A stretch of 10,288 nt of DNA from an uncultured Alphaproteobacteria bacterium (GTDB lineage Bacteria > Pseudomonadota > Alphaproteobacteria > Puniceispirillales > Puniceispirillaceae): contig CAJYBL010000040.1 in NCBI GenBank assembly GCA_913064995.1, positions 1 through 10,288 of the forward strand, written 5' to 3'. Both the position numbers and the translations under genes were made by a program. This document shows positions 7,109-10,288 of the stretch, in pieces (within the stretch, counting starts at the first letter, position 1; each line of letters begins with the position of its first letter). The notes under the pieces are model-generated. The model was not told where the DNA came from. It saw only the letters and a list, made by a program, of their open reading frames with translations, and searched no databases.

Positions 7109-8965
7109 TTAACGGCGGCGTTTTAATGTGCCCTGACCGCCTTGTGGTGTGGCATTACGGCTTGGCCTCGGTGCGCCGACGCGCTTTTTTGGCGCAGGTG
7201 ATGCGCGTTTCGCGCCACCATCGCCGCGGCTGGATGATGGCTTTTGCGCCGCTGGCTTATCACCAAAATTTGGGCGTTTGTTAAAGACGGGCTTGCTGCC
7301 AAATGATGGCTTGCCGCCGCGGGTTGGCTTGTCACCAAATGACGGCTTGCCGCCGCGGGTTGGCTTGTCACCAAATGACGGCTTGCCGCCGCGTGCTGGT
7401 TTGTCACCAAACGAAGGTTTACCGCCGCGTGCTGGCTTGTCACCAAATGATGGCTTGCCGCTGCGGGTTGGACGGGCTTGATCATCGCTACCTTTAAATC
7501 CGCTATCACGATTTGGACGAGCATCGCGATTTGGACGGGCATCTCGTCTTGCAAAACCATCACGGTTTGGGCGACTGCCGCCTTCAGGACGGCCACCATT
7601 AGCTGGCCGCGCGTGACGACGATCGCCATTGGCGGGTCTGCCTGCTGGGCGACCACGACCGCCTGCCGGACGATCATCACGCCGATCGTCACGGCTTGAA
7701 CGATCACGGTCATTGCGGCCACGCGCGCCTTGTGGCGGACGACGACGGCCACGCGGTGCGCCACCGCCGGCCTTGAAATCAGTTACCGGTGTGCCATCAA
7801 GCTTAAACAGCTCGACCCGCGGGCCAACGGCGGCAATAATCGCGCCAAGCTTGTTTCGTTCGTCGGGCGCACAGAATGAAATTGCCAAACCGCCAAGACC
7901 TGCACGGCCGGTACGGCCAATACGGTGAACATAAGATTCAGGCGTGTCGGTCAGATCAAAATTGATAACATGGCTCAAGCCAGCAACATCGATACCACGC
8001 GCGGCAACATCGGTTGCAATTAAGGCACGCAACTGGCCGCTGCGGAAGTTGCGAAGCACCTTCTGGCGCAAGGTCTGGCGCATATCACCATGAAGCGCAT
8101 CAACGGCAAAGCCGCGAACTGCCATGAATTTTGCCAAAGCATCCGCACGCCGTTTGGTGCGGACAAAGATCAAGCTTTGGCCGGTATCCTGTTCATTCAA
8201 AATATCACAAAGCCGGTCGCGTTTATCGCCTTCGGCCATCAAGGTTACACGCTGGGTCACTTTGTCGGCAGTGATGCCGGTTTGTGGTGCTTTCACCTGT
8301 GCTGGATTGGTTAGAAACTGCTTGGCAAGCGTTTCGATCTCGGGCGGCATAGTTGCCGAAAACAGCATTGTCTGGCGGTTGCGTGGCAAGCTGCCAGCAA
8401 TTCGCTTAATTGGCGGATAAAAACCAAGATCAAGCATGTGATCGGCTTCATCAAGAACGAAATGGGTAATTCCGCTTGGGTCAAATGCGCCGCGATCCAT
8501 CAGATCTTCAAGACGGCCAGGCGTGGCGACAACAATATCGACACCGCGTCGCAATCCGCGAATTTGCGCATCATATCGTGCCCCGCCAAAAACGGCCAGA
8601 TGGCGGATATTCAGATCAGCCGATAATTTGCTGACATTCTGTTCAATCTGGTTTGCCAATTCGCGCGTTGGCGCAAGGATCAATGCCTTTGGCGGCTGGC
8701 CGGCTCGAACGGCCGCGCTGTAGCCAAGATGCGTCATTAAAGGCAGCAAAAAGGCAGCGGTTTTGCCAGTGCCGGTTTGGGCAAGGCCGATAAGATCGCG
8801 CCCTTCCAGCAAAAGTGGGATCGACATTTCCTGAATGGGGGTTGGGGACACAAGCCCTTCGCGGGCCAAAGTGACCAACATAAGTTCGGGCAATCCAAAA
8901 CTATCAAAGTTGACAGCCGGTGTTTGTGCCGAAATTTTGGCAGAATCTTGATTCATATCTGACAT
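7109..8965 (-). CDS. RhlE-like DEAD-box ATP-dependent RNA helicase with long basic repeat-containing C-terminal tail
   Basis: This cytoplasmic enzyme unwinds short RNA duplexes with ATP; relatives act in RNA decay, ribosome assembly and cold adaptation. With the start at 8965 it has 618 residues. Core motifs in order are: the Q-motif (FDSFGLPE, then PTPIQ), motif I AQTGTGKT (62-69), PTRELANQ, TPGRLED, DEAD (172-175), SAT (203-205), LIFVRTKRRAD, ATDVAARGID and HRIGRTGRAG (347-356). The core ends near residue 395. The last 220 residues are Arg/Gly/Asp/Pro-rich and carry five to six PSFGDKP-type repeats (about 503-574); such tails usually bind RNA or partners. The start is uncertain. ATG 8965 or 8956 gives a normal N-terminus, while the frame stays open to a TTG at 9064 (651 residues), and none of these has a clear Shine-Dalgarno site. 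SrmB- or DeaD-type assignments are possible but fit less well. Confidence 0.93.
   Translation of the reverse strand: MSDMNQDSAKISAQTPAVNFDSFGLPELMLVTLAREGLVSPTPIQEMSIPLLLEGRDLIGLAQTGTGKTAAFLLPLMTHLGYSAAVRAGQPPKALILAPTRELANQIEQNVSKLSADLNIRHLAVFGGARYDAQIRGLRRGVDIVVATPGRLEDLMDRGAFDPSGITHFVLDEADHMLDLGFYPPIKRIAGSLPRNRQTMLFSATMPPEIETLAKQFLTNPAQVKAPQTGITADKVTQRVTLMAEGDKRDRLCDILNEQDTGQSLIFVRTKRRADALAKFMAVRGFAVDALHGDMRQTLRQKVLRNFRSGQLRALIATDVAARGIDVAGLSHVINFDLTDTPESYVHRIGRTGRAGLGGLAISFCAPDERNKLGAIIAAVGPRVELFKLDGTPVTDFKAGGGAPRGRRRPPQGARGRNDRDRSSRDDRRDDRPAGGRGRPAGRPANGDRRHARPANGGRPEGGSRPNRDGFARRDARPNRDARPNRDSGFKGSDDQARPTRSGKPSFGDKPARGGKPSFGDKPARGGKPSFGDKPTRGGKPSFGDKPTRGGKPSFGSKPVFNKRPNFGDKPAAQKPSSSRGDGGAKRASPAPKKRVGAPRPSRNATPQGGQGTLKRRR
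7301..7471 (-). repeat. 36-base tandem repeats encoding PSFGDKP motifs in the helicase tail
   Basis: Four full 36-base units lie at 7301-7336, 7337-7372, 7373-7408 and 7409-7444, and a fifth, partial one at 7445-7471. There are no spacers. Read on the minus strand, each encodes a 12-residue unit, GGKPSFGDKPAR or with Thr for Ala. The unit at 7409-7444 differs mainly at silent positions, so the peptide pattern appears to be kept by selection. Degenerate flanking copies (GSKPV, KRPNFGDKPA) extend the array on the C-terminal side. Confidence 0.92.
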
Positions 8966-9178
8966 TGGTTTGTTTTCTAGCGCATGGCTCTTCGCGAAGG
9001 TAGCATCGCCCCTAGCGCGCCACATCTTTGGCGGACTTATGCGCCCTGGCGTTGAGTTTGTCAATTAAAGGAAAATTTCTGACTGTAATTAAATGCAATG
9101 ATAGCATGGAAAAGCTGCAAAAAACCGCCGCTTTGGCAGACTGGCATTCCATTATAAATTAGGGCATAACAGATTTGT

Positions 9179-9255
9179 GGTCCCGTAGCTCATCAGGATA
9201 GAGCGACAGATTCCTAATCTGTAGGTAGGGGGTTCGAGTCCCTCCGGGATCACCA
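9179..9255 (+). tRNA. tRNA-Arg (anticodon CCT), CCA encoded
   Basis: A complete cloverleaf can be folded by eye. The acceptor stem is 9179-9185 with 9245-9251 (one G-T wobble at pair two), the D stem is GCTC/GAGC at 9188-9191 and 9201-9204, and the anticodon stem is ACAGA/TCTGT with loop TTCCTAA (9211-9217). The variable loop has five bases. The T stem GGGGG/CCCTC surrounds loop TTCGAGT (9233-9239). The discriminator base is A9252, followed by an encoded CCA (9253-9255). The anticodon CCT at 9213-9215 reads AGG, an arginine codon that is usually rare in bacteria. No copy of its 3' end was seen elsewhere in the window, so there is no sign of an integrated element here. Confidence 0.96.
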
Positions 9256-9469
9256 TCACCTGCGTTAAAGGCAGATCCAGGCCGCTGCTAAGCGTACGTG
9301 AAAATCTGCATTATGCCTGTTTTCTGTAAAATGAAGGCAATTCTCCCCTATCCTCGCCAGATGTGACAAGGCATAGTATTCTGTGATGCAACGGCGTGGG
9401 GCTTTTGGGCTGCGCGCCATCCATAGCAAGGTCAGACTTCGGCAAAATGGAGGCAAGGAATTCGCGGCA

Positions 9470-10255
9470 ATGGTTGGGCAAGAACAAAACCAGATTGATT
9501 ATAGCGTGCTTGTTGAAGCGCTGATTGCACCGGTGCAGCATGCTGGCCGTGTAATTATGGAAATCTATCAAAGCGACCTATCCGCCGAGACCAAGGCCGA
9601 CGGCAGCCCCGTAACCAAGGCCGACCATGCTGCTGAAGCGATCCTGCTTGCCGAAATTGCTACTTTGGCACCGTCAATCCAGATTGTTTCCGAAGAAAAT
9701 GCGGCCAGCCATAGCCTTACGGCAAGCCAAGAATTTTTTCTTGTTGATCCGCTTGATGGCACCAAGGAATTTATCAAGGCGTGCGGTGACGGTGCCTTTA
9801 CCGTCAATATAGGGCTTATCAAAAATGCTGAGCCGGTAATGGGCATTGTCTTTGCGCCAGCGCTTGACCGGCTGTTTTTTGGCAGTCTTGGCAATGGCGC
9901 GTTTGAGATTTCGGGCGGTATTTGCCGCCAAATTTGCGTTCGCATGCCGCCCGCCGAAGGGCCAGTAGCTGTTGCCAGCGCATCGCACCGTGACGCGCAA
10001 ACCAATCAATGGCTGGAAAAGCGGGGGATTACCAATAGCATCGCCATTGGCTCGTCGCTAAAATTTTGCCTCATCGCCGCTGGTGAGGCCGATCTATATC
10101 CGCGATATGGCCCAACGATGGAATGGGATACTGCCGCTGGTGATGCGGTGTTGCGCGCCGCCGGAGGGTGTGTCATGGCCGAAGATGGCAAGCCTTTTCC
10201 ATATGGCAAAGCCGGATATCGTAACCAGCCATTTTTTGCCGCTGGTGGGGGCTAA
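9470..10255 (+). CDS. cysQ: CysQ-like 3'(2'),5'-bisphosphate nucleotidase (inositol monophosphatase superfamily)
   Basis: The enzyme removes the 3'-phosphate from adenosine 3',5'-bisphosphate (PAP), a by-product of sulfate assimilation and carrier-protein priming, to give AMP; it depends on Mg2+. With ATG 9470 the protein has 261 residues, normal for CysQ. AAGGAA at 9455-9460 supports this start, while an in-frame GTG 9383 or ATG 9386 would add an atypical N-terminus. Metal-site motifs of the superfamily are all present: SEEN (74-77), DPLDGTKEF (93-101) and WDTAAGDAVLRAAGG (219-233). SSLKFCLIAAGEADLYPR (195-212) is strongly CysQ-like. Other superfamily members (SuhB, HisN) lack the DGTKEF form, which favours CysQ. 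It follows tRNA-Arg by about 210 bases with no shared function apparent. No clear promoter was found. Confidence 0.92.
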   Translation: MVGQEQNQIDYSVLVEALIAPVQHAGRVIMEIYQSDLSAETKADGSPVTKADHAAEAILLAEIATLAPSIQIVSEENAASHSLTASQEFFLVDPLDGTKEFIKACGDGAFTVNIGLIKNAEPVMGIVFAPALDRLFFGSLGNGAFEISGGICRQICVRMPPAEGPVAVASASHRDAQTNQWLEKRGITNSIAIGSSLKFCLIAAGEADLYPRYGPTMEWDTAAGDAVLRAAGGCVMAEDGKPFPYGKAGYRNQPFFAAGGG

Positions 10256-10271
10256 CCATTACCGCTTTCGA

Positions 10272-10288
10272 CCTTGGTTTTACCAAGG
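10272..10288 (+). terminator. hairpin after cysQ, cut by the window end
   Basis: CCTTGGT (10272-10278) can pair with ACCAAGG (10282-10288) around a TTT loop, 17 bases after the cysQ stop. A preceding A could extend the stem if base 10289 is T. It is probably the stem of an intrinsic terminator, but the T-tract, if any, lies beyond the window. Confidence 0.45.

Noticed and set aside
7301..7471. 36-base direct repeats resembling a CRISPR array
   Set aside because: The units are directly adjacent with no unique spacers, vary at codon third positions, and lie in frame inside the helicase gene. They are coding repeats.
7123..7764. 213-codon frame overlapping the helicase tail on the same strand, and 7149-7481 on the other strand
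   Set aside because: Both arise from the repetitive DNA of the tail read in other frames. Their apparent repeats are shadows of the PSFGDKP units.
9179..9300. tRNA-Arg as the attachment site of an integrated element
   Set aside because: No integrase, no second copy of the tRNA 3' end, and ordinary housekeeping genes on both sides.
9314..9339. Imperfect hairpin TGCCT...AGGCA with inner TTTT/AAAA pairing downstream of the tRNA
   Set aside because: The pairing is interrupted by an uneven internal loop and no T-run follows, so I do not call it a terminator or small RNA.
9568..10005. Antisense open frame of 145 codons inside cysQ
   Set aside because: It is wholly covered by cysQ with all its catalytic motifs; no ribosome site or known domain on the other strand.

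Overview
The window reads as chromosomal DNA of a free-living proteobacterium, most likely an alphaproteobacterium. The reasons are a full branched-chain-amino-acid-type (LivJHMGF) ABC importer, a TauD/TfdA-type dioxygenase, an RhlE-like DEAD-box helicase with a long basic tail, CysQ, and Shine-Dalgarno sites with compact gene spacing. A marine lineage such as SAR116 would fit, but that is a guess from gene content and mid-range GC and was not tested. I saw no phage, transposon, CRISPR or toxin-antitoxin gene.

Layout: (1) 2-352 (+), C-terminal end of a TauD/TfdA-family dioxygenase cut by the window edge. (2) 400-5764 (+), a five-gene importer operon: candidate promoter, periplasmic binding protein (510-1742), an intercistronic hairpin (1770-1796), permeases LivH and LivM, ATPases LivG and LivF, and a strong intrinsic terminator (5729-5764). 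The genes from livH to livF are separated by one base, zero bases, or a TAATG overlap. (3) 5791-7088 (+), a one-gene unit with its own promoter, an MFS transporter and a terminator that overlaps the stop codon. (4) 7109-8965 (-), the DEAD-box helicase, convergent with the MFS gene, with a C-terminal tail containing 12-residue repeats. (5) 9179-9255 (+), tRNA-Arg(CCT). (6) 9470-10255 (+), cysQ, followed by a hairpin at the window edge.

How the parts work together: the binding protein captures a small, probably amino-acid-like ligand in the periplasm. LivH/LivM form the membrane channel and LivG/LivF hydrolyse ATP to drive import. The hairpin after the binding-protein gene would let that protein be made in excess over the membrane parts. 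The other genes are independent housekeeping or accessory units.

The most unusual item is the LivF ATPase. Its normal ABC domain begins only near residue 142, behind about 99 residues of lysine/alanine/proline-rich, histone-H1-like sequence that includes three 20-residue tandem repeats. The frame is open and continuous and starts with a good ribosome binding site, so this looks like a real fusion rather than an artefact. A second low-complexity tail, basic and carrying PSFG repeats, sits on the helicase. Hand counts on single 60-base lines suggest that the binding protein-livH-livM-livG block (about 42-47% GC) is AT-richer than its flanks (about 55-57%), with livF in between (50-53%).
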